Shown: in pieces, positions 37,121 through 47,199 of the stretch
Numbering within the stretch: the stretch's first letter is position 1
Layout of the letters: each line of letters starts with the position of its first letter
Source: Ornithinibacillus caprae
GTDB lineage: Bacteria > Bacillota > Bacilli > Bacillales > Amphibacillaceae
Assembly (NCBI RefSeq): GCF_009728145.1
Contig: NZ_WOCA01000020.1
Span: forward strand, 1 to 64,000
Length of the DNA: 64,000 bases
Direction of reading: 5' to 3'
Program-made: the position numbers and the translations under genes
The notes under the pieces: model-generated
Told to the model about the DNA's origin: nothing
Databases searched by the model: none
Seen by the model: only the letters and a program-made list of their open reading frames with translations

Positions 37121-37558
37121 TTAGTGGTACCTAAACCAAACGAACCAACCATCTGTTTCATCACTTTTGGCTAAAAAGATCTGACCTTCCAATGCACTAG
37201 CACTTTTTCCTTCCCATCTAGGAAAGTACAATCTAACCAACCAAGATTGATCTGCTACCGCTTCTCCACAGAAGTTTTTAGCCATTTCATAATAAACCTC
37301 TTCCTTCTCTTGACCAACCGTTTCCAGAAAAGGTTGAGCAGTAATTACTTCCCACTCGGAATAAAAATTACCATAGTCACCGGCTCCGTATGTATCAGGT
37401 ACAATCTCCTCCAATGCATCTACAAGTTCATCCTTATCTTTCAAAGAAGTTTTTTCCAATTGTTTTACATTTGGACATTCTACGTTTGGTTGAGCACTTA
37501 TTGGATATGGCAACACAAATAACATAAGCAAAAACATTACTATACTTATTTTTTTCAT
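37121..37558 (-). CDS. Secreted hypothetical protein, 145 aa
   Basis: About 145 residues. A signal peptide (MKKISIVMFLLMLFVLPYPI, cleavage near SAQP) is followed by an acidic mature domain with two cysteines (VECPNVKQ and NFCGEAVAD). The C-terminal IFLAKSDETDGWFVWFRYH pattern is seen in small secreted Bacillus proteins. The ATG at 37558 is preceded by AAAGAGGTG. It probably acts at the cell surface or in the medium. The function is unknown. Confidence 0.65.
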   Translation of the reverse strand: MKKISIVMFLLMLFVLPYPISAQPNVECPNVKQLEKTSLKDKDELVDALEEIVPDTYGAGDYGNFYSEWEVITAQPFLETVGQEKEEVYYEMAKNFCGEAVADQSWLVRLYFPRWEGKSASALEGQIFLAKSDETDGWFVWFRYH

Positions 37559-37667
37559 CTGCTTCACCTCTTTAGTAATGTCCCAATAATTTACAGTAGT
37601 TATTCATCTAATATGATTGTATGTAAAAGAACAAGGCAAGACCAATACTTCATTCTATCTAAAACAA

Positions 37668-37704
37668 AAACTCACAAATATCATAATTACAATATCTGTG
37701 AGTA
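37668..37704. terminator. Terminator of the GTGAGT type
   Basis: ACTCACA and TGTGAGT arms downstream of the DJ-1/PfpI-type gene (stop at 37723). Confidence 0.7.
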
Positions 37705-37722
37705 CTAATGAATTATTTAATT

Positions 37723-38382
37723 TTACTGTTCTTTTAACGCTTCTACTACTTTTTCTGAAGTACTTTTACTTGACTGCGGATTTTGACCAGTAACTAAAAT
37801 TCCATCTCTAACCGAATGATCTGTCCATTTTTCTCCTGCTGTAAATTCAGCACCTTTCTTTCGTAACTCTGTTTCTAATAGGAAAGGCATATGCTGATCA
37901 AGTTGCATCTCTCTTTCTTCAGTATCGGTAAATGCTGAAACTTTCTTCCCCTTTACTAATGGTGTACCATCTTTGTAGGTGACATTCACTAAGCCAGCTG
38001 GACCGTGACAAACAGATCCAATGATTTTGTTCTCTTCTGCAAATTGTTGTAAAACATAAAGAAGTGTTTCGTTCTCCGGAAAATCAAACATTGTCCCATG
38101 ACCACCTGGTAAAAATATAGCATCAAAACCATGTGCATCCTCTTTTGATAGCCTTTCTGTATGTTTTAACTCATCCTCCGCTTTCTTCCACTCCGATTTT
38201 TCTTCTATACTATTTGGGTCCAATGGTACTTCACCACCGTTAATACTAGTTACTTTCACGTCATATCCATTTTCTTTAAACGTTAAATAAGGTACTGCAA
38301 ATTCCTCCAACCATAGCCCTGTTTTATGATCATCCGTAATCGTAGTGTGATTCGTTACAACCATTAGTACTTTTTTATTCAT
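37723..38382 (-). CDS. DJ-1/PfpI-superfamily protein (Hsp31-like glyoxalase/chaperone)
   Basis: 219 residues. The nucleophile elbow is IGSVCHGPAGL (Cys about 127), with an upstream Glu in EEFAVPYLTF (about 27) and the loop FLPGGHGTMFD (about 90-100), the usual active-site constellation of class I glutamine-amidotransferase-like Hsp31 proteins. These act as glutathione-independent glyoxalases or protein-repair enzymes. AGGAGGAAGAATA precedes the ATG. It is a single gene. Confidence 0.85.
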   Translation of the reverse strand: MNKKVLMVVTNHTTITDDHKTGLWLEEFAVPYLTFKENGYDVKVTSINGGEVPLDPNSIEEKSEWKKAEDELKHTERLSKEDAHGFDAIFLPGGHGTMFDFPENETLLYVLQQFAEENKIIGSVCHGPAGLVNVTYKDGTPLVKGKKVSAFTDTEEREMQLDQHMPFLLETELRKKGAEFTAGEKWTDHSVRDGILVTGQNPQSSKSTSEKVVEALKEQ

Positions 38383-38720
38383 TATTCTTCCTCCTATTTT
38401 CCTTTTTAAGTTATTTTCTTAAAGCAATCCAACTATATCGAATATATTGTTTTCTTTTCTAAAATTAACAATTGTAGTTTACACATGAATTCCCTTTCTT
38501 ACCTGGTTTAACGAATTAAATAAAAAAACATAAGTAGAATCTTCATTTGACTCCCCTTTTTTAAAGTTAATTATTAATTGTACTTAAAATTATCATAGAA
38601 GATAAGAAAGTTAATTAATAGTGATCCAAAGCTCCGTAAAGTAGCAATTGATAAGAAATTTAAATGTAGTTAAAGTGTTACCATTGCATTATAGTGACAA
38701 AATTCAAGGAGGAAGCGACA
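38383..38720. other. Gene-free region between divergent genes
   Basis: AT-rich sequence with the promoters of the DJ-1/PfpI-type gene (leftward) and the PhnB-like gene (rightward). No repeat, RNA or small gene could be supported. Confidence 0.5.
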
Positions 38721-39128
38721 ATGACAGTAAACATCACACCCTATTTAATGATGGGAGGAAACGCCCGAGAAGCTATTCAATATTATCAGAAATCTTTAGG
38801 AGCAGAAGTAATGATGCTGATCAATTACGATGATATGCCTGACCCTTCTACAGAACATTTACATGGCCTTGTAGCTCATGCAAAATTGCAGATTGAAGAA
38901 TCGACTATAATGATTTCTGATAGTCCTAGTACCACACCTATTCAACAGGGGAATCAAGTGACAATCTCCATTACAACCAATGACGTGGAAAAATCAAAAC
39001 GTTTTTTTGAGGCTTTAAAGGATGAGGGCAAGGTAAAAATGCCATTTCAACAACAATCATTTAGTCCTGGATATGGCAGCTTAACAGACAAATTTGGAGT
39101 AACCTTTCTTTTCGATACAGAGATTTAG
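38721..39128 (+). CDS. PhnB-like VOC protein (glyoxalase fold)
   Basis: About 135 residues. It begins MTVNITPYLMMGGNAREAIQ and has the SLGAEVMMLINYDDMPDP and GQGNQV-type segments of the PhnB/3-demethylubiquinone-methyltransferase-like branch of the VOC fold. The C-terminal YGSLTDKFGVTFLFD gives the metal-proximal strand. AAGGAGGAAGCGACA precedes the ATG. Despite the family name there is no evidence that it works in phosphonate metabolism. It is a single gene. Confidence 0.78.
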   Translation: MTVNITPYLMMGGNAREAIQYYQKSLGAEVMMLINYDDMPDPSTEHLHGLVAHAKLQIEESTIMISDSPSTTPIQQGNQVTISITTNDVEKSKRFFEALKDEGKVKMPFQQQSFSPGYGSLTDKFGVTFLFDTEI

Positions 39129-39180
39129 TTCTGTTTTTGTAACATGTTGGAAGTGAATAGATTTAATACTTATCAAAGAA

Positions 39181-39211
39181 AGAAGGAAGCCACTTCTGTG
39201 ACTTCCTTCTT
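39181..39211. terminator. Bidirectional terminator
   Basis: AGAAGGAAG and CTTCCTTCT arms between convergent genes (39128 and 39216). Confidence 0.75.
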
Positions 39212-39215
39212 CAAA

Positions 39216-42200
39216 TCAATAACTTCTTTTTCGTTGCCAAATATATAAGGGTAGCCCTAATAAGATAAAAAACAAACTCCATGCCAAGTAATTGAAAATC
39301 GAAGTTGTCGTATTAGGAAGACCTTTCCCAATAGTTACATCCATATTACTATTACTTCCATCGTTCTCATCTCTTACAGTTGATTCATCCGTTTTATCTT
39401 TTTGTTTTTCTGAACCGTTATCTCTATCTCGATTGGATTCTTGGTCATCATCTCCATTAGAACCTTGACCACCAGAACCACCATTTTCCGTGTTACCTTG
39501 ATCGTCATTTTTATCAGGGTCTTCTATGTCACCACCGGATTCGTCATCTTCTCCTTTTACGAAAGACCAGATTGGTGAACGGGCATAACCAGAATAGTCG
39601 TCCGTAATGGTCGCGTACCAGAAGTATCTTTCTCCTTCCGTTAAACCGGGCCATGTTACTTCTGCGGTTTCACCACTCTTTACATGTTCAACAGATCCAA
39701 TTTCGTTGTTCGTGTAGACATTGACCGCAAAGGAATCCGTTGCAACACGTTTTTCTTGTGCTGATAAATCTAGATTAATGATAAACTCATCTTTCTCAGG
39801 ATATTCCTCTGGATCATAATAATTATAGTCATCTAAATAGGGTGAATACGTATTGACATAAATTTGATTGTTCTCTGTATCAAAATGTAATAAACGCATA
39901 TAACCTTGTCCACCTTCTGGACCTGCTTGATAGTCGGCTAACATCTGATAAACCGTACGATCAGGTTCACCGTCACCATCATCATCAATCTCATCGATCA
40001 ATGTCTGTGCTTCATGATAGTGACCAGATAATACTGCAACAACATTCTCATTTGGAATGACAACCTCCTGGTAAAGCTTTTCACCTAAAGGATGTCTTGT
40101 ACCTGTTGCTTGTAAGTATTCATGAAATGTTAAAATTGCTGTTCGATCAGGGTGCTCACTTAATACTCTATTCATCCAAGCAATCCCCTCATCATCAATT
40201 CCCCAGCCTAAATACACCATTATATAGTCATTACCTTCTACTGAAATTAAATCATAGTGACCTCGGTTATTTAAGTAGGAGCCACCATAGTAATCCTTAT
40301 CTCGGAAACGATCTTCCCCAAAGTATTTATAATACTCGGTATAATCGTTATCCTTTTGGTACACGTCATGATTACCTGCTAAAACACCATATGGAACATC
40401 CGCATCATCTAATGTTTTCATATATTCATCCGCATATAACCATTGATACTCTTGATCCGTATCATCCACTAGATCTCCACTATGGAATACATATTCAATG
40501 TTCATCTCTTCTTGCATTTCCACGATCCATTCTGTCTGACGCTCATAAATATAAGGATAGCTCTCTGAGTAATACTGTGTATCGGACATCCAAACAAAGG
40601 TGTAATCATAGTCGTCAGAACTAGCAGGAATTTCATCTTGAATTAATACATGAATTTCCTGGTATTGACTATAAGCACTAACCTCGACATTCCCTTTTAA
40701 AGTAAAGTCATCTGTACCAGCAATTTGATAATCGACAATTTCCCATGTGGATGACTCAAAATTCCAAGCATACATAGTTACCTTTCTACCTTCTAGCGAA
40801 TTTCCTTCCCAAACTAATTCTACGATATCATCTTCTGTTACAGAATCATCTAATGTCACGTCAAATCGATGATATGGAAATGCTTTCGTCGCATCGGTAA
40901 CCAAGTATTCGCCATCCTTTTCATCGACTAGTGCGATTTCTTGCTCTTCCAATAGGCTCTCGTCTTCCAACTCTTTTGTGTTAGGCGGTTCAACAGGTGA
41001 AGTTCCTTGATAAGCAGTAACTGACTCTGTATCACTCGGTTTATATTGAAAACCTTGATAAAAACCAACATGCACATTATCTCCCATTGGATCACTAACA
41101 CGAACCTTTAACGTTGGGTCGCCGGTTTCTACCATAGAATCATTTTCTAGTACTTGTGGGTGTTCTTCAACTGTCTCGAAAATTATTTCTTTAACTGCTT
41201 CATTACCTACTTGATCCACAGCTGTTAAAACTAAATTGTGTTCTCCTGCATCTAAAGCACCTGAAGATGTTTCGTAAGGAAGCTCAATTTTTTCGCCATC
41301 CAGTTCAGCCAAATAGCTGTCTATCCCAGCAATATCATCTGTAATTTTTGCATCGATCGTAAAAGATCCTTTATACACGTTTCCATCTATGATTGAGGCA
41401 TCGATGGTCGGAGCAGTATTATCTACGAGTACATTAGTTTGAATCGTCTCCTCCCCACCTGAAAGTTCGATTTCGTGTGTACCATCACTTACTTCAGTCG
41501 TATCCCACGAATAAGCTAAGGAATTGGCGTGCTCCTCCGTAATTGTAAACGTAAAGTCTTCATATACACGATAGGTCCCATCATCACCCATATCTAAAAC
41601 ATTATTAGGATCTGGATGATTCGGATCAGTTAAAATAGTTCCATCCGCTAACACCAAACGAACATTTCTTAAATTATAATCATCACGATTTTCTCCTGGG
41701 TCTCCTTCCCATGGTGTTGCTTTATTGCCAGCACGAATCGTAATTGTATTTTCACCCATTGTTAAGTAGTTTGGATCAATTGGCACGGTAATGGTTTCCC
41801 ATTGTGCCATCCAGTCATCGAAAATGTGCACAATTTCATCGCCAATGGTGACACCATTTTGGAAATAGGTATTGATCCCACTAACCTCAAAAGCAAAGTA
41901 TGCTGTATGCTCAAGGGCACGATAGTTATTTTCTACAACATTCCCATCGATTTTCATGTCTAGTTCAGAAGGGTCGTTCATATCAGAGGTTCCTTTTACA
42001 ACATAAGTACCATGTAAAATCTGATTCTCTTCTACATTTAAACGTATAGGATAGTCATCTAGGTCACTTTCAATGCTAACGGTTTTGACACTTGTTTCGG
42101 TCGTATTTACTCCATCTGATGCTGAAAAATAATACTCTACCTCTTCCTTACCGATCATTTCAGGAGCATAAATACGGTAAGTAAATACACCGATTTCTTC

Positions 42201-45065
42201 TCCTTGTTCAATTAATGCTTTTTGAAAATCCGTATCCTCATCCATACGATAGTGAACAGCCACAGTTTTTAATTCCTCTTGATCACTCGCGGTGACAGCT
42301 ACATCTAAATTTTCTGTTTGCTTTATGGATGTAATATCCGAAGCATGCTCCACTACTGGAGGTGTAGTATCCTCTAAAACATTTACAGGCTCTGATGGTA
42401 CTTGATAACCTTCTACCATACCTGGTGTTGCATCTAATTCCCCTGCACTAACCTTTTCCATCACATTAGAGCCATCGGTTAGATATTTATAAAAGATTCC
42501 TTTATCTGGCTGTGTATCATCTACGGTATCTAGATCATTATAATAAGCAATCGAATATTCATGACCAATGTTAGATGCAACAATTAGACCTCTCATACTG
42601 CCATTTGCCATACCTGCTGATTCGATACGAACGAGATTTTCTCCTTCTATTAAATTAGATCCGTAATTCGCATTGAAATCTGCTACTGTTTTATGATTGT
42701 TTTGACCATTAATAATCCAAAAAACCAATGTTTCCTGGGGTTCGATTACAACATCATCTGGAATAGAAGGCCAAATAACATCGCTCGCCGGATCATTTCC
42801 ATAACGGTATTGCATTTTATAATGTTCAAATGGAATTGGTTGATTGGTATTGTTGTAAACCTCGATAAATTCATAACCGTCCGCCGATCCAACATTAGTG
42901 GAATCAGGAACAACCTCTGTTACCAATAATGGTGGCAAACTTTGTGTATCGACATCAATAGTTACAACCTCAATCACATATTCTTCTGTTCTTTCTACAT
43001 TTACACCGTCTGTTGCTTCAATATAGTAGGTAAGATCCTCTGCCACATACATCCCCGGAATCTCTACTTGGTAACGAGTAGGATCTGAGCTGCTAGCTGA
43101 CATAGCTAGACTACGATATTCTGCCCCTTCCCCTTTCACATATACCGTAGCGGAAGGAATTGCTATCTCATCTGTAATTTCTGCCTCTATAGTAATGCTT
43201 GAAAATGCATCTGCTTGTACGACTGGCTCATGCTCGATTACTGGTGGAGTCATGTCCTCTTCTTTTTCATCAATCATAACGGGGTCTTTTGGAACTTGCT
43301 CCTCCTTAATCGTTCCAGGAGTTGGTGCAGCAAGTGTTTCCAGTTTATTCATTTTGGTTCCTTCATATGGATATTTATATTGAATTACAGCACCTGTATT
43401 GTCATTATCTGCTCCATCGTAATCGGCATATATAACCTCTTCTTGGTGTGCATCACGAATTATAAGCGCTCGATTACCGCCATTTGCAAATCCAGGAAAT
43501 GCAGAATCTGTCACTTCTACTACTTGATCACTTGATAGATTCGTAGAAAAATGAGCATTAAAATCCTCTAACGTGTTATTCCCATTGTTATACCAAAATA
43601 CTAATGTTTCTTGTGATTCGATTTCTACCCCTGGCACCTGGAAACTAAGCTCTCGGCCAGAATCAGTATAATAATAGATTGTAGCATATTGCTGAAACGA
43701 TAACGTTTGATTTGTATTATTATAGACCTCAAAATACTCAAAATAATCCGTTCCTCCCCCTTCTGCGTTCGGGGAAATCTCAGTAATTAACAGCTGCGGA
43801 TAAGACTGAAAATCTTCATCTCCCTCATCGAGAGCATGAATTTCAACTGAGATGATTTCCTCATCCGCTTCTGGAAAACGAACTCGATGGTTAGGATCTG
43901 TTGCTGTTATAAAATATTCCAGTGTCCCTGCATTTACCTGTTCCGCTCCTATGTTAGCTTCAAATATATTTTCTCCTACTTCTTTCATTGCAATCGTTTG
44001 AAAATCTACATCATCTTGAAAACGATAATGAAGCATACCACTTACTTTTTGTTGGTCGTCTTCTAATTGTGCTTGGATCGCTATAGAACTACCTTCCTGT
44101 GCTTCTGTTATAGGTTGATGCTCGATTGTTGGAGCAGTATGATCACTCGTAACCACCAGTTCTTCGGGAATTTGTGCCTGCTCTATACTACCAGGAGTTG
44201 GATCTACTAATGTTTCATAGATATTCATTTCGGTACCGTCTTCAGGGAACTGATAGGTTGCAACTTTTCCAGAGGCAATATCTTCAGCTAGATAACTCAT
44301 TGAAACAACTTCTCCTGCCCCATCTTTAATGACAACCCCACGTTGACCACTGTTATAAAAGCCTGTGCCTTGGTAAGACACAACTTGATCACTCGTTAAT
44401 TCTGTTTGATAATGAGCATTAAAATCTTCCACTGTTACGTTTTTCGAATTGTTCCAAAATACAAGTGTCTCACCAGGATCAATAGTTGTCTCTGGGAAAC
44501 TAAACGCTTTATCAGCTGTCCCGCTCCCATCGGTATAACGAAGAGCAATGGTATAGTAATCTAGTGAAATAGCACGATCACTATTATTATATACTTCGAA
44601 GTATTCATAATCATCTGCGCCATCATTATCCGGCATAATCTCCGTGATTAAGAGCAAAGGTACTGTTTGATAGTCGATTTCTTTGGTTTCAACTGTTTCT
44701 TCTGTGGTTTGGGCCGTATCACTATTTGTTGTATTCACTTGGGTTTCTTCTTTTTCTAGCTTTTCCTCTACTTCTTCATTATGTATCATTTCTTCTTGTT
44801 GTTCTGTTGTTTCCTCTTTAATAGTACTCTCGGTATTCTCTTCTTCCTTATACTCTACTTGCTCTTCATTAGAATCTTCTACTTCTTCTTTAGAGTCTGT
44901 ATCTTCTGTATCAAGCTCTTCCGATTCTAATTCAAATGTCTCGTCGTTCTCTCCTTCTACACTTGCATGAACAATAGTTGCATAATCTAGCATATGAGTA
45001 AATAGTAAGAAAAAAATAAGTAAGATAGATACCCTTTTCATAACCTTGTTCGACACCTTCATCAT
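39216..45065 (-). CDS. Giant cell-wall protein: three lamin-tail domains and a metallophosphoesterase
   Basis: About 1949 residues. There is a signal peptide (to about 35), a Glu/Thr-rich stretch (to about 130), then three similar lamin-tail domains (about 136-300, 420-590 and 705-890; each starts LLITEI/LLVTEV and has YEYFEVYNN or FIEVYNN, and ETLVFW) separated by Ig-like segments. A galactose-binding/Ig-like region follows. The calcineurin-type phosphoesterase (about 1485-1690) has VWMSDTQYY, HSGDLVDD, LAGNHDVY and LSGHYHEAQ. A low-complexity tail ends with LPNTT, a hydrophobic helix and RKRSY, a variant sortase signal. AAGGAGG precedes the ATG at 45065. It probably acts on extracellular phosphoesters or nucleic acid. 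It is a single gene. Confidence 0.85.
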   Translation of the reverse strand: MMKVSNKVMKRVSILLIFFLLFTHMLDYATIVHASVEGENDETFELESEELDTEDTDSKEEVEDSNEEQVEYKEEENTESTIKEETTEQQEEMIHNEEVEEKLEKEETQVNTTNSDTAQTTEETVETKEIDYQTVPLLLITEIMPDNDGADDYEYFEVYNNSDRAISLDYYTIALRYTDGSGTADKAFSFPETTIDPGETLVFWNNSKNVTVEDFNAHYQTELTSDQVVSYQGTGFYNSGQRGVVIKDGAGEVVSMSYLAEDIASGKVATYQFPEDGTEMNIYETLVDPTPGSIEQAQIPEELVVTSDHTAPTIEHQPITEAQEGSSIAIQAQLEDDQQKVSGMLHYRFQDDVDFQTIAMKEVGENIFEANIGAEQVNAGTLEYFITATDPNHRVRFPEADEEIISVEIHALDEGDEDFQSYPQLLITEISPNAEGGGTDYFEYFEVYNNTNQTLSFQQYATIYYYTDSGRELSFQVPGVEIESQETLVFWYNNGNNTLEDFNAHFSTNLSSDQVVEVTDSAFPGFANGGNRALIIRDAHQEEVIYADYDGADNDNTGAVIQYKYPYEGTKMNKLETLAAPTPGTIKEEQVPKDPVMIDEKEEDMTPPVIEHEPVVQADAFSSITIEAEITDEIAIPSATVYVKGEGAEYRSLAMSASSSDPTRYQVEIPGMYVAEDLTYYIEATDGVNVERTEEYVIEVVTIDVDTQSLPPLLVTEVVPDSTNVGSADGYEFIEVYNNTNQPIPFEHYKMQYRYGNDPASDVIWPSIPDDVVIEPQETLVFWIINGQNNHKTVADFNANYGSNLIEGENLVRIESAGMANGSMRGLIVASNIGHEYSIAYYNDLDTVDDTQPDKGIFYKYLTDGSNVMEKVSAGELDATPGMVEGYQVPSEPVNVLEDTTPPVVEHASDITSIKQTENLDVAVTASDQEELKTVAVHYRMDEDTDFQKALIEQGEEIGVFTYRIYAPEMIGKEEVEYYFSASDGVNTTETSVKTVSIESDLDDYPIRLNVEENQILHGTYVVKGTSDMNDPSELDMKIDGNVVENNYRALEHTAYFAFEVSGINTYFQNGVTIGDEIVHIFDDWMAQWETITVPIDPNYLTMGENTITIRAGNKATPWEGDPGENRDDYNLRNVRLVLADGTILTDPNHPDPNNVLDMGDDGTYRVYEDFTFTITEEHANSLAYSWDTTEVSDGTHEIELSGGEETIQTNVLVDNTAPTIDASIIDGNVYKGSFTIDAKITDDIAGIDSYLAELDGEKIELPYETSSGALDAGEHNLVLTAVDQVGNEAVKEIIFETVEEHPQVLENDSMVETGDPTLKVRVSDPMGDNVHVGFYQGFQYKPSDTESVTAYQGTSPVEPPNTKELEDESLLEEQEIALVDEKDGEYLVTDATKAFPYHRFDVTLDDSVTEDDIVELVWEGNSLEGRKVTMYAWNFESSTWEIVDYQIAGTDDFTLKGNVEVSAYSQYQEIHVLIQDEIPASSDDYDYTFVWMSDTQYYSESYPYIYERQTEWIVEMQEEMNIEYVFHSGDLVDDTDQEYQWLYADEYMKTLDDADVPYGVLAGNHDVYQKDNDYTEYYKYFGEDRFRDKDYYGGSYLNNRGHYDLISVEGNDYIMVYLGWGIDDEGIAWMNRVLSEHPDRTAILTFHEYLQATGTRHPLGEKLYQEVVIPNENVVAVLSGHYHEAQTLIDEIDDDGDGEPDRTVYQMLADYQAGPEGGQGYMRLLHFDTENNQIYVNTYSPYLDDYNYYDPEEYPEKDEFIINLDLSAQEKRVATDSFAVNVYTNNEIGSVEHVKSGETAEVTWPGLTEGERYFWYATITDDYSGYARSPIWSFVKGEDDESGGDIEDPDKNDDQGNTENGGSGGQGSNGDDDQESNRDRDNGSEKQKDKTDESTVRDENDGSNSNMDVTIGKGLPNTTTSIFNYLAWSLFFILLGLPLYIWQRKRSY

Positions 45066-45177
45066 AAGTTCCCTCCTTAATTGTATTCGCATTCACTATA
45101 CAAAACGATTGTTAATCAGGAGGTAGATATGTGTTAATTTTTGATGAAGTTTTTTGCGTTTAAAGTCCTAGGACAAA

Positions 45178-45205
45178 GGGACATAGGGGTCAGACCCTAT
45201 GTCCC
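45178..45205. repeat. Palindrome after the CoA-disulfide reductase gene
   Basis: GGGACATAGGG gtcag ACCCTATGTCCC, a short variant of the GGGGTCAG...GTCCC repeat, beginning six bases after the stop codon at 45212. Confidence 0.75.
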
Positions 45206-45211
45206 ATAAAA

Positions 45212-46546
45212 TTACCTTTTCACCTTTCTTGCCATCTGTTGGATTGGATCCCAAACTCCATTGTATGGTGGGGCATAAGCAAGATCTAAATCCAGTAATT
45301 CATAAATGGACATTTGATTGTATAATGCAATAGCTAATACATCTACTCGTTTGTCAACGCCTTTTTTACCGATTACTTGACCACCTAGTAATTGGTTTGT
45401 CTCTTTATGATACAGTAATTTTATATGTAGTATTTCACCACCAGGATAGTAACCAGCATGAGAATTTGCTTTGATTGTTTGCATCTTATAAGATAGATTT
45501 AAGTGTTTCGCTTCTTTTTCGGTTATTCCTGTCCGTCCCAAGGTTAAATCAAAGAATTTCACAATCGATGTTCCGACAATCCCTTTGAAGGTTAAGGCAT
45601 TTCCAGCCATATTGGCTCCTGCTATTCTCCCCTGTTTGTTTGATGTTGTACCTAGTGGTATATGATCATCTAGTTGTTTAATGATATGGTAGTGTGTCGC
45701 ACAATCACCAGCTGCATAGATATTCTCAATAGATGTCTGCATATAAGCATTCACATGAATTGCACCTTGTTTGTTCATATGAATACCAGTATCATTTAAA
45801 AATCTAGTATTTGGACGGACACCAATTGCCACTAGTACTAAATCTGTCTGGTAAGTTTGCTTATCGGTCACGACAGATTCCACTCGGGTTTCACCTGTAA
45901 AGCCCTCTACAGACTCTCCTAATATAAGTTCAATTCCGTTTTTCTTTGCTTCTTCATGGATCAATTCTGCCATGTCTAAATCAAATATGTTAGCAAGCTG
46001 TTTCCCCCGTTGAATGAGTGTTACTTCTTTGCCTAGTGTTTTAAAGCTTTCGGCCATTTCTAACCCAATATAGCCTCCACCAACAATGGTTACATGCTTT
46101 ATATCATCAGAAACATCTTTCATAATACCTTTTGTATCAACCAATGTTTTTAATGTATGAATACCTTCTAGATTAATTCCCTCCCAATCTGGGAAAATGG
46201 GGTCTGACCCCGACGCTATGAGTAAACGATCATACGATGCGGTAAATCTCTCTTTCGTTTCGGTATGGATTCCACTTACAATTTGTTCTTCCGCATCGAT
46301 GTTGGTTACTTTGGTATTGGTTTTTGCGTTAATAGCATATTTATCTCTAAACGTCTCTACATTTCGAGCAATAACGTCTTCTACGCTAGGAATCACTCCA
46401 TTAATCACATAAGGCAAACCACATTGTCCATATGAATAGTCTTTACCACGTTCAAGAACCGTAACGTCAGCTGATTGGTCGGTACGAATAATTTCCATTG
46501 CAGCACTCATTCCAGCAGCCACACCACCTATAATTACATAACGCAA
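45212..46546 (-). CDS. CoA-disulfide reductase (FAD/NAD(P)H)
   Basis: About 444 residues, the normal length for this family. The FAD site is YVIIGGVAAGMSAAMEIIR (about 3-21), the redox-active single Cys lies in YSYGQCGLPYVING (Cys about 43), the NAD(P)H site is VTIVGGGYIGLEMAESF (about 151) and the second FAD site is NIYAAGDCATHY. It reduces CoA disulfide and keeps low-molecular-weight thiols reduced. The chosen start is TTG at 46546, eight bases after AAGGAGG, which gives the canonical N-terminus. A dispersed palindrome follows the stop. Confidence 0.87.
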   Translation of the reverse strand: MRYVIIGGVAAGMSAAMEIIRTDQSADVTVLERGKDYSYGQCGLPYVINGVIPSVEDVIARNVETFRDKYAINAKTNTKVTNIDAEEQIVSGIHTETKERFTASYDRLLIASGSDPIFPDWEGINLEGIHTLKTLVDTKGIMKDVSDDIKHVTIVGGGYIGLEMAESFKTLGKEVTLIQRGKQLANIFDLDMAELIHEEAKKNGIELILGESVEGFTGETRVESVVTDKQTYQTDLVLVAIGVRPNTRFLNDTGIHMNKQGAIHVNAYMQTSIENIYAAGDCATHYHIIKQLDDHIPLGTTSNKQGRIAGANMAGNALTFKGIVGTSIVKFFDLTLGRTGITEKEAKHLNLSYKMQTIKANSHAGYYPGGEILHIKLLYHKETNQLLGGQVIGKKGVDKRVDVLAIALYNQMSIYELLDLDLAYAPPYNGVWDPIQQMARKVKR

Positions 46547-46717
46547 AATAGATTCCTCCTTTATCATTAATTTACCCTTTGAGTGAGATACTTAATCAAG
46601 AAGGTAAATATGTATACCATGTTCTACAAGAAGCCTATCACTCATTACTTTTTTGAATAGAGTAAGCATCCTGACTATATTGTAAATTAGTAATATAATA
46701 TAAAAGAAAAATTATAC

Positions 46718-46746
46718 TTGCAAAGATATTAGCCAACTAGTATAGT
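46718..46746 (+). promoter_or_regulatory. Sigma-A promoter of the lysine riboswitch transcript
   Basis: TTGCAA (46718-46723) and TATAGT (46741-46746) are 17 bases apart, about 40 bases upstream of the riboswitch. Confidence 0.65.
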
Positions 46747-46779
46747 AATATTGTTAAAAATTTAATAATTACCTTACCA

Positions 46780-47013
46780 ACTCGGTGAGGTAGAGGCGCG
46801 AACATTATCAGTAATCAATTGGAGTATGACATCAATGATGATTGATGAAAGGAATGCTCGCCGAAGCGTAATAAGAGTCAAGCTTATTATTTGCTGGGAT
46901 GTCTTTGAAAAAGAGGCATACTGTCATGCAAGTCTGCATGGAGGACTACTGATCGAAATGGAAGATACCATATTGTCAACAATGATAGGTTATTTTCTGT
47001 CATTGTTTTTTTG
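46780..47013 (+). ncRNA. Lysine riboswitch (L-box) with intrinsic terminator
   Basis: The conserved L-box segments occur in order: GAGGTAGAGGCGCGA (46787), GGAATGCTCGCCGAAGCG (about 46852), AAGAGTCAAGCTT (about 46874), GCTGGGATGTC (about 46896) and GCATGGAGGACTACT (about 46936). The aptamer is followed by a terminator hairpin, AACAATGA...TCATTGTT plus TTTTTT (46978-47013). Lysine binding should favour the terminator and switch off the NhaC-type transporter downstream. Confidence 0.9.
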
Positions 47014-47076
47014 TGTTTTTTTTTCTATCTCCTTTTAATCGACAGACTAATATTATAGGCATCGGAGGTAATTTAA

Positions 47077-47103
47077 ATGAATACTATGTTAACAGAATCA
47101 TAA
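47077..47103 (+). CDS. Eight-codon open frame between riboswitch and transporter
   Basis: ATG AAT ACT ATG TTA ACA GAA TCA TAA (MNTMLTES) with CGGAGG eight bases upstream. The ribosome binding site is as good as that of the transporter, and the frame lies just past the riboswitch terminator. It may be a leader peptide or the remnant of a lost gene start. There is no evidence of function. Confidence 0.3.
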   Translation: MNTMLTES

Positions 47104-47199
47104 TAAGTAGACGGACTTAAACACTAGATCTAGTTACATACTTTCTGATAGTAATGGAATACCTATGTATCGGAAAATTTTTAAAAAGGAGAAATACAA

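Noticed and set aside
40097..40624. 175-codon frame antisense to the giant surface protein
   Set aside because: His/Tyr/Leu-rich composition typical of a shadow frame, with no ribosome binding site.
46196..46216. GGGGTCTGACCCC inside the CoA-disulfide reductase gene, like the dispersed repeat
   Set aside because: It encodes a normal SGSDP turn of the enzyme and lacks the rest of the repeat, so chance similarity is the simpler reading.
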